DNA from: Rugamonas rivuli
GTDB lineage: Bacteria; Pseudomonadota; Gammaproteobacteria; Burkholderiales; Burkholderiaceae_D
NCBI RefSeq assembly: GCF_009380165.1
Contig: NZ_WHUF01000004.1
Span: forward strand, 372,001-436,000
Length of the DNA stretch: 64,000 bases
Reading direction: 5' to 3'
The position numbers and the translations under genes are program-made. Under the pieces are notes generated by a model. The model did no database searches. It worked only from the letters and a program-made list of their open reading frames with translations, and was not told the DNA's origin. Shown one piece after another: positions 34,159 through 43,104 of the stretch. Position 1 is the stretch's first letter. Each line of letters begins with the position of its first letter.

Positions 34159-35682
34159 CTAAACGCCGTCGGCGGCGACCACCTGGTTGCGGCCGCCCGC
34201 CTTGGCGGCGTACAGGGCCTTGTCGGCCGCTTCCACCAGCATGCCGGCCGCGTGCTCGCCGCGGCGCGGCGTGATGGCCGCCACGCCGGCGCTGATGGTC
34301 AGCACGCCGAACGGGCTGCCGCGGTGCGCGGTCTGCAGCTGCTCGATCGCCTGGCGGATGCGCTCGGCCACCGCCAGCGCCCCCGCCAGTTCGGTGTTCG
34401 GCATCAGGATGCCGATCTCCTCGCCGCCGTAGCGCGCCACCACGTCGCCGGCGCGCTTGGGCGTCAGCACGCGTATCAGCTTGCTGACGGTGCGCAGGCA
34501 ATCGTCGCCCGCGCCGTGGCCGTACAGGTCGTTGTACTGCTTGAAGTAGTCGACGTCGATCATCACGAAGGACAGCGTGTCGGCATGGCGCACGGCGCGG
34601 CTGAACTCATTGCCCAGCGTGACGTCGAGCTGGCGGCGGTTGGCCAGCCCGGTCAGGCCGTCCTGCATGGCCAGCCGTTCCAGCGTGCGGTTGGCGCCCT
34701 CCAGCTGGTCGCGCGCCTGGCGCAGCTCGGCCTCGGCCTGCACCCGCAGATTGATCTGCCCCACCAGCCGCTTGCCGAAAAAGCCCAGCAGCGCGGCCAG
34801 CACGATCACGCCGATCGAGCGCGTGAAGCTGTCGCGCCGCCAGTGCTCCAGCATTTCCTCCTGCGACAGCGCGGCCGTCACGAACAGCGGATAGTGCTCC
34901 AGCGCGCGGTAGGAATTGAAGCGCAGCTCGTCGTCGTAGGGCGAGACGAACATGCCGCTGCCGCTGCCGTGCCGCGCGCTGTAGGCCTGGAACAGCGGAT
35001 TGTCGCGCAGGCTGGTGCCGACGCGGTTGTCGTCGAACGGCCGGCGCACCATCAGCACGCCCTGGTTGGAGATCAGCGCCACCGCGCCGCGCGCGCCGAT
35101 GTCGAAGCTCTGGTAGAAGCGGCTGAAGTAATCGATGTCCAGCGTGGCCAGCACCACGCCGCCGAAGCTGCCGTCGGCCTTGTTCAGGCGGCGCGACACC
35201 GGGATGATCCACTTGCCGCTGGTGCGGCTGATCACCGGCTCGCCGACGTGCGGCCCGCGCCCGTCGTGGGTGCGGTGGTAGACGAAGTATTCGCGGTCGG
35301 CGTTGTTGAGCGACGGCCCCAGCACCGCGCGCGAGTTGACCAGCCACTGGCCGCCCTCGTCGTACACGAACAGGCCGGCCAGCTGCGCCAGGTTGGCCAC
35401 CTGGGCCTGCATCTGCCGGTGCACGCGCGCCAGCGCGGGGGCGCCCAGGCCATCGGTCTCGATGCGCTCGACGATGTCGGCCAGCGAGGTGTCGGCCGCC
35501 TTGATGGTGTCGTCGGCGTGCTGCGCCATCGCGCGCGCGACGTTGGACGTGAGGCGCTGGATTTCCTGCACCTGGGCGTCGCGCGCGATCAGGCTGCGCC
35601 AGACGTCGACCGCGATCAGCGACAGGCAGACCACGCCGACGAACAGCGTCGCCCAGAAGGTGATGGTGTAGCGCTTAAACAT
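34159..35682 (-). CDS. dCache-domain diguanylate cyclase
   Basis: 507 aa from ATG at 35682; in-frame ATGs at 35694 and 35706 are alternatives. A TM helix is at about 5-25 and a long periplasmic dCache-like sensor with a first helix of Ala/Asp heptads at about 30-285 (YFVYHRTHDGRGPHVGEPVISRTSGKWIIPVSRRL is the typical dCache core). A second TM segment (IGVIVLAALLGFFGKRLVG) follows, then a GGDEF domain with MIDVDYFKQYNDLYGHGAGD and ARYGGEEIGILMP. It makes cyclic di-GMP. Its start overlaps the end of waaF by 8 bp, so the two are translationally coupled in one leftward operon. Confidence 0.9.
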   Translation of the reverse strand: MFKRYTITFWATLFVGVVCLSLIAVDVWRSLIARDAQVQEIQRLTSNVARAMAQHADDTIKAADTSLADIVERIETDGLGAPALARVHRQMQAQVANLAQLAGLFVYDEGGQWLVNSRAVLGPSLNNADREYFVYHRTHDGRGPHVGEPVISRTSGKWIIPVSRRLNKADGSFGGVVLATLDIDYFSRFYQSFDIGARGAVALISNQGVLMVRRPFDDNRVGTSLRDNPLFQAYSARHGSGSGMFVSPYDDELRFNSYRALEHYPLFVTAALSQEEMLEHWRRDSFTRSIGVIVLAALLGFFGKRLVGQINLRVQAEAELRQARDQLEGANRTLERLAMQDGLTGLANRRQLDVTLGNEFSRAVRHADTLSFVMIDVDYFKQYNDLYGHGAGDDCLRTVSKLIRVLTPKRAGDVVARYGGEEIGILMPNTELAGALAVAERIRQAIEQLQTAHRGSPFGVLTISAGVAAITPRRGEHAAGMLVEAADKALYAAKAGGRNQVVAADGV

Positions 35683-36790
35683 GGCCCTGAGCATGGCCCC
35701 GCGCATGGCCCGGCGTCGCGGCCAGCATGGGCTGCAGGCTGCGCCACACCAGTTCCGGCGTCAGCTTGACCATGCAGTCCTGGTGGCCCAGCGGGCACTC
35801 GCGTTGCCGGCACGGCGAGCAATCGAGGCGCAGCGAGATCGACGCGGCCAGGTCGGCAAACGGCGGCGCGTGGTCGGGATCGGTGGGGCCGTACAGCGCC
35901 ACCACCGGCCGGTTCAGCGCCGAGGCAATGTGCAGCAGGCCGGAATCGTTGGCGACCACGGCGGCGCTGGCGGCGATCAGCGCGACGGCGTCGGCCAGGC
36001 TGGTGGCGCCGGCCAGGTTGAAGGCGGCATCGCCCGGCACGCCTTGCGCGACGTCGGCGCAGGCGTCCTTGTCCTTGGGTGAGCCGAGCAGCACGATCTG
36101 CGTCGCGCCCTCGCGTTCGAGCACGGCGCGCGCCAGGCCGGCGAAATGCGCGGCCGGCCAGCGCTTGGCGCCGCCGAACTCGGCGCCGGGGGCGAAGGCG
36201 ACGATGGGCCGCGCCGGATCCAGGCCCAGGCGGGCGCAGACGGCGGCGATCTGCTGCACGCCAGCCGCCATGCGCGGGCGCGGCAGCGCGGCGCGCTCGG
36301 GCGCCGACTGCACGGCCTGCGGCGGCGTCGCCAGCGCGGCGTAGAACGCCACCATCGGCCGCGGCGGCGTTTCGTCGCGGTGCATGACGTTGATCAGGCC
36401 GTGCCGGCTTTCGCCCTTGTAGCCGACGCGGCGGCGGATGCCGGCCAGCCAGGGGATCAAGGCGTACTTGATGGTGTTGGGCAGCACGTAGGCTTCGGCG
36501 TAACCACGCCGGCGCAGCAGGCGCGCGTATTTCCAGCGTTCGCGCAATTGCAGCGCGCCGTGGCGGAACGGGGTTTCCAGCACTTCGTCGACTTCGGCCA
36601 TCTGCCGCCACACCGGCGACACCGCCGGCGGCGCCAGCACGTCGATCGGCCGCCCCGGATGGGCCGCGCGCAACAGCTGCAGCAGGGGCTGCGCCATGAC
36701 GGCGTCGCCGATCCAGTTGGGGGAAATGACCAGGATGCGCTCTGCGGTCCCGGCGGTGACGTTTTTTTCTGGCAACACGGATTCTTTCAT
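35675..36790 (-). CDS. waaF: ADP-heptose:LPS heptosyltransferase II
   Basis: 371 aa from ATG at 36790 (MKESVLPEKNVTAG); upstream in-frame Met codons lie in a poorly conserved leader. GT9 core: ILVISPNWIGDAVMAQPLLQLLR at the N-terminus, FAPGAEFGGAKRWPAAHFAGLA in the hinge, and VVANDSGLLHIASALNRPVVALYGPTDP in the nucleotide-binding half. The terminal CSPCRQRECPLGHQDCM block is typical of WaaF. It adds the second heptose to the LPS inner core in the cytoplasm. Divergent from the O-antigen ligase/GT9 fusion, forming an LPS locus. Confidence 0.92.
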   Translation of the reverse strand: MKESVLPEKNVTAGTAERILVISPNWIGDAVMAQPLLQLLRAAHPGRPIDVLAPPAVSPVWRQMAEVDEVLETPFRHGALQLRERWKYARLLRRRGYAEAYVLPNTIKYALIPWLAGIRRRVGYKGESRHGLINVMHRDETPPRPMVAFYAALATPPQAVQSAPERAALPRPRMAAGVQQIAAVCARLGLDPARPIVAFAPGAEFGGAKRWPAAHFAGLARAVLEREGATQIVLLGSPKDKDACADVAQGVPGDAAFNLAGATSLADAVALIAASAAVVANDSGLLHIASALNRPVVALYGPTDPDHAPPFADLAASISLRLDCSPCRQRECPLGHQDCMVKLTPELVWRSLQPMLAATPGHARGHAQGHV

Positions 36791-36955
36791 CATCGTCGGG
36801 CCGGTGGCCCATGCCGGACCGATTATCGCCCATCGCGGGCCCAGCGACAAGCGGCGGCGCCCTGCCGGGCGGCCCGAAATACCGCGGCCTTGGCGCTATG
36901 GCGTGCTGCTATAATCGGGGCTTTTGCTCCGGCCCCAGGCCCCTCTCGCGTGACC

Positions 36956-39226
36956 ATGACTCCAGCCAGCCCCTCGACGCCGCAAATTGAATATGGCGGT
37001 CCGCTCTCCTCCACGATGATCTTCCTGCTGCCGGCGCTGGCGCTGTCGAGCAAGGTCGGCCTCGGGCTGGTGCAATTGATGATCTTGCTGCTGCTGATAC
37101 GCCGCGGCCGCCCGCTGCTGGCGCTGTACCGGCGCCACTGGGGCGACATCGGCGGCGTGGTGCTGGCCTTCGGCGGCTACTTCCTGGTGTCGCTGCTGCG
37201 CCTGCTGCTGGACCGCCAGAGCCTGCACACCCTGGACGGCCCGTCGCGCCTGCTGTTCGGCCTCAGCTGCATCGGCGTGGTCTACTACCTGCGTCCGCGC
37301 GCCCGCCACTTCTGGCTGGGCCTGTCCTTTGCCGCCGTGCTGTCGGCGGTGGTGGCGCTGTACCAGGTCACGTTCGGCGGCATGGAGCGGGCGATCGGCT
37401 TCACCCACCACGAAATCACCTTCGGCGACCTGGCGCTGGCCTGCGGCCTGATGTCGCTGTGCGGCCTGGCCGACCTGCGCCACACGCGCATGAGCTGGCT
37501 GCCCGGCCTGGGCCTGGTGTGCGGCCTGCTGGCCTCGATGCTGTCGGCCTCGCGCGGCGGCTGGCTGGCGCTGCCGCTGGTGCTGATCCCGGTGGCCCGC
37601 TACGGCGTGCAGATCTACGGCCGCCGCCTGCTGCTGGTGGGCGTGCTGCTGCTGGCGGTGGTGGTGCTGGCCTTCGCCGTGCCGGCCACCGGCGTGGCGG
37701 TGCGGATCGAACAGGCTTTCGCTGAAATCCATAGCTATCTGACGCTGGGCGACGCCACCACCTCGGTCGGCATCCGCCTGGAGCTGTGGAAGGCCTCGCT
37801 GATGATGTTCGCCGAACACCCATGGCTGGGCGTGGGCCGCGAACAGTTCGACGTCGCGCTGCACGCGCTGGCGGCCCAGGGCCGCCTGCAGCAATCGCCG
37901 GCGCTGATCTACAGCAGCAGCCACAACGACATGCTGCACTGCCTGGCCACCGGCGGCCTGCTGGACTTCGGCCTGCTGCTGGCCATGTACATCGCGCCGC
38001 TGCGCTTCTTCTCCGGCCAGCTGCGCCGTCCCGACCAGGGCCAGCGCGCGCTGGCCCTGGCCGGCGTGATCGTGGTGGTGGCCTTCTTCGGCTTCGGCCT
38101 GACCGACGTCATGTTCTGGCTGATGATGCCCAAGGTGTTCTACGTGATGATGGTGTGCAGCCTGGTCGGCCTGTGCCTGGCGGCCCAGTATCCGGCGCCG
38201 GTGCCGCGCCGCATCCTGATCGCCCGCACCGACAATATCGGCGACGTCGTGCTGACGCTGCCGCTGGCCGGCTACCTGAAGCAGCGCTATCCGCAGGCCG
38301 AGGTGGTGTTCCTGTGCCGCCGCTACGCCGCCGCCGTGGTGGCGCAGTGCCGCCACGTCGACCAGGTGCTGACGCTGGAAGAACTGGGCGACGACTGGGC
38401 CCACGGCCTGGCGCGCAGCGGCTGCGACACCATGATCTTCACCTTCCCGATGCGCACGCTGGCGGCGGCCGCGCGCCGCGCCGGCATCAACCGCCGCATC
38501 GGCAGCAGCCACCGCATCCACCACTGGTACCACTGCAACCGCCTGGCCACCTTCAGCCGCGCCGATTCGCCGCTGCACGAGGCGCAGCTGAACTTCAAGC
38601 TGCTGCTGCCGCTGGGCATAGACCACGTGCCGCCGCTGGAACAGTTGAAGACCATGTACGGCCTGAACACGCCGCGCCACCCGGCCGCCGACGCCGTGCT
38701 GGCCCAGCCCGGCTTCAGCGTGATCCTGCATCCCAAGTCCAACGGCAACGGCCGCGAGTGGCCGCTGCAGCACTACACGGCGCTGGCCGCGCTGCTGGGC
38801 AAGGTGGACGGCGTGCGCGTGCTGGTGACGGGCAGCGCCGCCGAGGGCGAGCTGCTGGCGCAGCAGGCGCCGGCGCTGCTGGCCTTGCCGAATGTGGAAA
38901 ACCTGTGCGGCAAGCTGGACCTGGATGGCTTCACCGCGCTGATCGGCGGCTGCGGCGGCCTGATCGCCAGCGGCACCGGGCCGCTGCACCTGGCCTCGGC
39001 GCTGGGACGGCCGGCGGCCGGGCTGTTCCCGCCGCTCAAGCCTATCGATCCGGTGCGCTGGGGCGCGCTGGGTCCGCGCGCGCGCAGCCTGGTGACGTCG
39101 CCGGCCTGCGGCCAGTGCGCCGATCCGGCGCTGTGCACCTGCATGCTGGCGATCACGCCGGAGCAGGTATTGGCAGTGGTGATGGAATGGCGCGCGGAAG
39201 CGCTGGTCGAGACTGTACCTGCCTGA
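36956..39226 (+). CDS. Fusion of O-antigen ligase-like membrane protein with a GT9 glycosyltransferase
   Basis: 756 aa in one uninterrupted frame. Residues 1-415 are a polytopic Wzy/WaaL-type protein with about ten to twelve hydrophobic segments and a periplasmic loop containing EHPWLGVGREQFDVA and SSHNDMLHCLATGG, the hallmark of the Wzy_C domain. From residue 418, RRILIARTDNIGDVVLTLPLAGYLKQRYP starts a complete GT9 domain ending in GGLIASGTGPLHLASALGRPAAGLFPPLKPIDPVRW. These activities are usually separate proteins. The fusion implies one transferase on the cytoplasmic face and one ligase in the membrane for the same LPS glycan. A -10-like TATAAT is at 36910-36915. Confidence 0.88.
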   Translation: MTPASPSTPQIEYGGPLSSTMIFLLPALALSSKVGLGLVQLMILLLLIRRGRPLLALYRRHWGDIGGVVLAFGGYFLVSLLRLLLDRQSLHTLDGPSRLLFGLSCIGVVYYLRPRARHFWLGLSFAAVLSAVVALYQVTFGGMERAIGFTHHEITFGDLALACGLMSLCGLADLRHTRMSWLPGLGLVCGLLASMLSASRGGWLALPLVLIPVARYGVQIYGRRLLLVGVLLLAVVVLAFAVPATGVAVRIEQAFAEIHSYLTLGDATTSVGIRLELWKASLMMFAEHPWLGVGREQFDVALHALAAQGRLQQSPALIYSSSHNDMLHCLATGGLLDFGLLLAMYIAPLRFFSGQLRRPDQGQRALALAGVIVVVAFFGFGLTDVMFWLMMPKVFYVMMVCSLVGLCLAAQYPAPVPRRILIARTDNIGDVVLTLPLAGYLKQRYPQAEVVFLCRRYAAAVVAQCRHVDQVLTLEELGDDWAHGLARSGCDTMIFTFPMRTLAAAARRAGINRRIGSSHRIHHWYHCNRLATFSRADSPLHEAQLNFKLLLPLGIDHVPPLEQLKTMYGLNTPRHPAADAVLAQPGFSVILHPKSNGNGREWPLQHYTALAALLGKVDGVRVLVTGSAAEGELLAQQAPALLALPNVENLCGKLDLDGFTALIGGCGGLIASGTGPLHLASALGRPAAGLFPPLKPIDPVRWGALGPRARSLVTSPACGQCADPALCTCMLAITPEQVLAVVMEWRAEALVETVPA

Positions 39227-39231
39227 AACAC

Positions 39232-39252
39232 GGCGCAGGCCGGGCCTGCGCC
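39232..39252. terminator. Hairpin between convergent genes
   Basis: Perfect stem GGCGCAGGC-CGG-GCCTGCGCC between the stop of the ligase/GT9 fusion (39226) and that of the FixJ-like regulator (39259). The rightward strand continues AGTCCTTTAAT, a weak T-run. Likely a shared transcription end. Confidence 0.6.
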
Positions 39253-39258
39253 AGTCCT

Positions 39259-39873
39259 TTAATCCTGCATCGTAATCCGTACCAGGTCGGCGACATTGTC
39301 GACCCCCAGCTTGGCCATCAGCCGCGCCTTGTGCACTTCCACGGTGCGCACGCTGATGCCCAGCGCCGGCCCGATCTCGCGGTTGTGGCGGCCCGTGACC
39401 ACCAACTCCATCACTTCGCGCTCGCGCGGCGTCAGCTCGCTCAGCAGGGTGACGTTGCGGCTGCGCTTTTGCTGCTCGCTGTGCACGCTGCGGGCGCGCG
39501 CCAGCGCCTCGTCGATGGCGCCGATCAGCTTGGCGTCGTCGAAGGGTTTTTCCAGGAAGTCCACCGCATCGGCCTTGAAGGCCGCGCGCGCCATGCTGAC
39601 GTCGCCGTGGCCGCTCATGATGATCACCGGGATCGGGCAGCCGCGCCGCTGCAGCTCCAGTTGCAGACTCAGGCCGTCCATGCCGGACATGCGGATGTCG
39701 ATCAGCATGCAGCCGCTCCAGGCCGGCTGCCACGATTGCAGGAAGGCTTCGCCGCTGGCGAACATGGCGGTGCGGTAGCCGCGCACGCCCAGCAGCAGGC
39801 CCAGCGCGTCGCGCACCGAGGGATCGTCGTCGACGATGAATACGGTCAAATCATGCTGCATAGTGTTCTCCAT
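39259..39873 (-). CDS. FixJ-type response regulator
   Basis: 204 aa. Receiver domain: VFIVDDDPSVRDALG with the acidic pair, phosphoacceptor Asp in MLIDIRMSGMDGL, Lys in FLEKPFDD. LuxR-type helix-turn-helix: LTPREREVMELVVTGRHNREIGPALGISVRTVEVHKARLMAKLGV, the FixJ/TtrR pattern. It overlaps the upstream kinase gene by 23 bp, so the two form a coupled two-component system. Target promoters unknown. Confidence 0.93.
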   Translation of the reverse strand: MENTMQHDLTVFIVDDDPSVRDALGLLLGVRGYRTAMFASGEAFLQSWQPAWSGCMLIDIRMSGMDGLSLQLELQRRGCPIPVIIMSGHGDVSMARAAFKADAVDFLEKPFDDAKLIGAIDEALARARSVHSEQQKRSRNVTLLSELTPREREVMELVVTGRHNREIGPALGISVRTVEVHKARLMAKLGVDNVADLVRITMQD

Positions 39874-41488
39874 CCTGCTCCAACGGGCGTGCCAAGGGCA
39901 GCGCCAACCTGAAAATTCCGTGCTCGCCCACCTCGGCCCACAGCGAACCGCCGTGCGCCTCCATGATGGCGCGGCTCAGCACCAGTCCCAGCCCCAGGCC
40001 GCTGGCCTTGGACGAGACGAAGGGCTCGAACAAGCGCGCCGCCAGCGCCGCCGACACGCCCGTGCCGCTATCCTCCACCGACAGCTGCAAACAGCCGCCC
40101 CGCAGCGGCGCCTGGCCGGGGCGGCGCTTGCCGTCCAGCCGCTGCGCCGACAGCGTGATGCGGCGCGCGCCGGCCGGCCGCTCCTGCACCGCCTCCAGCG
40201 CGTTGGCCAGCAGGTTGCGCAGCACCAGCTCCAGCTGCAATCGATCGGCCAGGATGGCCAGCGGCGGGATCTCGCCCACCTTCAGCTCGACGCCGTGCTC
40301 GCGCATCTGGCCGAAGAACTGCTGGCTGATGCCCGATACCAGCTGGCCGGCGTCGACCGCCTCCAGCTTCATGGCGCCGGTGCGGAAGAAATCGCGCAGC
40401 CGCCGCACCACGTCGGCGGCCCGGCCCGATTCGGCGATCATGCGCTGGATCGCGCCCTTGAGCACCTCGCCGCTCTCGCCCCGCTCCAGCAGGAACTCGC
40501 AGGCCTTGCCGTAGGCGCCCAGCGCCGTCAGCGGCTGGTTCAACTCGTGCGCCAGCGCGGCGGCCATCTCGCCGGCCGCCGCCAGGCGCAGCGTCTGTTT
40601 CAACTCGCTGGCCACCTTGCGCAGCTCGTCGACCGCGATGCCGATCGAAAAGCCCACCAGCGCCAGCACCGCGTCCAGCATCTGCAACTCATGCACGGCG
40701 ATGTTGACCGCATGGTTCCACTTGACCAGCGCGCCAATGCCGGCCTGCAGCACAAACACCATCAGCGCCGTCCCGAACAGGCCCTGGCGGAAAGCCGCCC
40801 AGATCACCGGCAGGAACAGGAAGTAAAAATGCTTGAACTCCGAGGTGGCGATGGTGCCGAACACCATGTACAGCACGCAGATCGCCAGCCCCAGATAGGC
40901 CAGCGTCTCGGCCCGCCACACGGTCGCCTTCAGGCGCTGGCGGCCGCTGGGGCTGGACAGCATCCAGATCAGCGGCATCGACACCAGCACCCCGACCACG
41001 TCGCCGATGCCGAAGCGCAGCACCGCCTCGCCCCACTGCCCGGCCGGGATCAAGCCGGCCGCCGACAGCACGGTGATGTAGCCGATATCGTTGACCAGGG
41101 TGCCGACCACCACGATCAGCAGCCACTGGAACAGGCGGTCGCGGCTGTCGAACACGCCGCCGTCGCCGAAGCGTCGCCGCAGCGCCGCGCCCAGCAAGCC
41201 GTAACCGGCCGCCAGCCACAAGGAGCTGAGCAGGCTCACGGTCCAGCCGGCCGGCATGCCGCGCACCAGCAGTTCGCCGCCGATCAGGGCCAGCAGCCAC
41301 GGCAGCGCCGCGCGCCAGCCATGGCGCAGCCAGAACACCAGGCCCAGCGCCGGGTCCGGATTCCAGGGCGTGATGTTCAAGCCGTACAAGGGATCGATAT
41401 AGGTGGCCCAATCGAACAGCAGGTACAGCGCGATGAACGCCGGGAATTCCAGGTAGGACAGGCGCGACGGCTTAGGAGTCAGTGGCAT
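39851..41488 (-). CDS. MASE1-domain sensor histidine kinase
   Basis: 545 aa. N-terminal MASE1 membrane sensor of about eight segments (residues 10-300; PWNPDPALGLVFWLRHGWRAALPWLLALIGGELLVRG and LRFGIGDVVGVLVSMPLIWML are typical). HisKA has the phosphoacceptor in ALAHELNQPLTALGAYGKA, and HATPase_c has LRNLLANALEAV, DSGTGVS and SGLGLGLVLSRAIMEAHGG, as in FixL/DctB kinases. No PAS domain is present, so sensing must come through MASE1, whose ligands are unknown. It pairs with the overlapping FixJ-like regulator. Confidence 0.92.
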   Translation of the reverse strand: MPLTPKPSRLSYLEFPAFIALYLLFDWATYIDPLYGLNITPWNPDPALGLVFWLRHGWRAALPWLLALIGGELLVRGMPAGWTVSLLSSLWLAAGYGLLGAALRRRFGDGGVFDSRDRLFQWLLIVVVGTLVNDIGYITVLSAAGLIPAGQWGEAVLRFGIGDVVGVLVSMPLIWMLSSPSGRQRLKATVWRAETLAYLGLAICVLYMVFGTIATSEFKHFYFLFLPVIWAAFRQGLFGTALMVFVLQAGIGALVKWNHAVNIAVHELQMLDAVLALVGFSIGIAVDELRKVASELKQTLRLAAAGEMAAALAHELNQPLTALGAYGKACEFLLERGESGEVLKGAIQRMIAESGRAADVVRRLRDFFRTGAMKLEAVDAGQLVSGISQQFFGQMREHGVELKVGEIPPLAILADRLQLELVLRNLLANALEAVQERPAGARRITLSAQRLDGKRRPGQAPLRGGCLQLSVEDSGTGVSAALAARLFEPFVSSKASGLGLGLVLSRAIMEAHGGSLWAEVGEHGIFRLALPLARPLEQDGEHYAA

Positions 41489-41827
41489 GGTGGCTTTGTA
41501 TCGTTATGTAGCATTATGCATTGCCATAATTCATCGCGCATTGCTTTTCGCTACTACGCGTTCCCCTTATGCCGGCGCTTTCGCCTCTATACAACACTTA
41601 CTTTTCCGAAGCAGCAATTATTAAGGGAAAACCGTAAGCCTTTACCCCAATTTACAATACGTTACACAGGATTTACGATGCACACATGTCGTAATGGCAC
41701 CTACCATTGACGAGAAGACACTAAAGCAAGTGTGCCGCCCCCATCCTCGTCGGCCAGTGACTGATGTCTCCCGTGCAGCTGCCGCCACACCAACCCCTTG
41801 CAGCCCGTTTTTCCTGAGAGACGACCG
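41489..41827. other. Intergenic region between kinase and VirK/YbjX gene
   Basis: 339 bases without a gene, more AT-rich than the flanking coding sequence. It must hold the divergent promoters of the MASE1 kinase (leftward) and the VirK/YbjX gene (rightward). I see no consensus sigma-70 pair and no TGTGA-N6-TCACA site. Confidence 0.5.
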
Positions 41828-42802
41828 ATGTCGCAGTTAATCACCATCCGCTCCGGCGCCGCCGGTTTCCACGGCCTGAAGCAAGTACGCGAGACGTTCA
41901 AGCTGTCGCTGCGCGCCTTCCTGCACCGCCAGGCCACCTACGGCTGGCTGCAACTGCTCAACTCCCACCCGCTGTTCATGGACCTGGTCAAGGCCAAGCC
42001 GCGCCTGGTCTACAAGATATACCGCCCTTACCTGAGCAACACCATGGACTGCGCCCAGCGCGTCGAACTGTTGCAGCAGCATTACCGCTTCATCTTCCGC
42101 CAGGGCCTGGGGCCGCTGACGGTGCGCGCCGCGCGCGGCGGCGTGGTGCTGGGCAGCGTCGAGGGCAAGTCCGGCGTGCAATACCAGATCGAGCTGCGCG
42201 CCATCGAGCCGATGGAACGCGAGGGCGAACTGGTGCTGCAACTCAAGCAGGACGGCGAGCTGGTCTACAGCTGCGCGTTCAGCTTCCTGCAGGGCGTGCG
42301 CGGCATGCAGCTGGGCATAGGCTGCATGCAGGGATCGAAGAGCGAACACGGCCTGCAAGTGATCAAGGACGCCACGCGCGAACTGCACGGCCTGCGGCCG
42401 AAGAATCTGATGGTCAAGCTGCTGAGCCAGATCGGCCACGACTACGGCTGCGTCGAACTGCGCCTGGTCAGCAACGCCAACCGCGTGGTCTGCGGCGCGG
42501 CCCGCCAGGGCAAGGTGCACGCCGACTACGACACGCTGTGGCAGGAGCTGGACGCCAGCCGCCGCGCCGACGGCGACTGGCGCCTGCCGTGCGAAGCGCT
42601 GGCCGCGCCCGACCTGGCGGCGATCGCCTCGAAAAAACGCTCGGAAGCACGCAAGCGCCATGAAACGCTGGCGGCCCTGATCGTGGCAGTACGCGCCGGC
42701 CTGCACGCGCCGCGCTTCGAAGCGGTACCGACCTCTCTGGGCCAGCACTACACGACGTTGCCGTTGGGTGCGCGCGACGGCGACGAATACGCACTGGCCT
42801 GA
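41828..42802 (+). CDS. VirK/YbjX family (DUF535) protein
   Basis: 324 aa from ATG at 41828 (MSQLITIRSGAAGFHGLKQ). It matches DUF535: HPLFMDLVKAKPRLVYKIYRPYLSN near residue 55, LLQQHYRFIFRQGL, FSFLQGVRGMQLGIGCMQG in the middle and HGLRPKNLMVKLLSQIG. In enterobacteria VirK/YbjX proteins affect resistance to antimicrobial peptides and envelope surface maturation; biochemical activity is unknown. Cytoplasmic, no signal peptide. The small DUF6139-like gene follows 41 bp downstream. Confidence 0.85.
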   Translation: MSQLITIRSGAAGFHGLKQVRETFKLSLRAFLHRQATYGWLQLLNSHPLFMDLVKAKPRLVYKIYRPYLSNTMDCAQRVELLQQHYRFIFRQGLGPLTVRAARGGVVLGSVEGKSGVQYQIELRAIEPMEREGELVLQLKQDGELVYSCAFSFLQGVRGMQLGIGCMQGSKSEHGLQVIKDATRELHGLRPKNLMVKLLSQIGHDYGCVELRLVSNANRVVCGAARQGKVHADYDTLWQELDASRRADGDWRLPCEALAAPDLAAIASKKRSEARKRHETLAALIVAVRAGLHAPRFEAVPTSLGQHYTTLPLGARDGDEYALA

Positions 42803-42843
42803 AAAATCCGGTACCATGGCTTTTTCGTCCAAGGAGAAATACC

Positions 42844-43077
42844 ATGCGTGTGGATATTTATTGCCGAGATGAAGCAATGGGCAAGCACAGCTATCTGGCC
42901 GTGCCGGAGGGCAAGCCCATCCCCGAAGAAGCCACCAATACCGACTGGCATCCCGAAGCCAGGCAGGTGGAAGTCGACGACGAGCGCGACGACCTGGCGC
43001 GCTACCACATCGTCCACCCTCTGGAGCAGATAGGCGCCAAGGGTTACGCCATCACCAGCATCAGCGAACAGATGTAG
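42844..43077 (+). CDS. Small conserved protein (DUF6139-like)
   Basis: 77 aa, AAGGAG eight bases before the ATG. Sequence MRVDIYCRDEAMGKHSYLAVPEGKPIPEEATNTDWHPEARQVE..., ending KGYAITSISEQM, which I associate with DUF6139, a small family in Burkholderiales; that assignment is from memory. Acidic, soluble, no cysteine motif beyond one Cys. Function unknown. Its stop codon lies inside a hairpin shared with the dnaE stop. Confidence 0.75.
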   Translation: MRVDIYCRDEAMGKHSYLAVPEGKPIPEEATNTDWHPEARQVEVDDERDDLARYHIVHPLEQIGAKGYAITSISEQM

Positions 43078-43104
43078 CGTCATCCCCCCGGGGGAGTGAC
43101 GCTA
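43075..43104. terminator. Hairpin containing the stop codons of both convergent genes
   Basis: Outer stem TAGCGTCA (43075-43082) pairs with TGACGCTA (43097-43104); an inner C6/G5 run extends it. The TAG of the small gene (43075-43077) and the TAG of dnaE (complement 43104-43102) are the two tips of the same stem. No T-run follows on either strand, so termination would be weak or by another mechanism. Confidence 0.6.
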
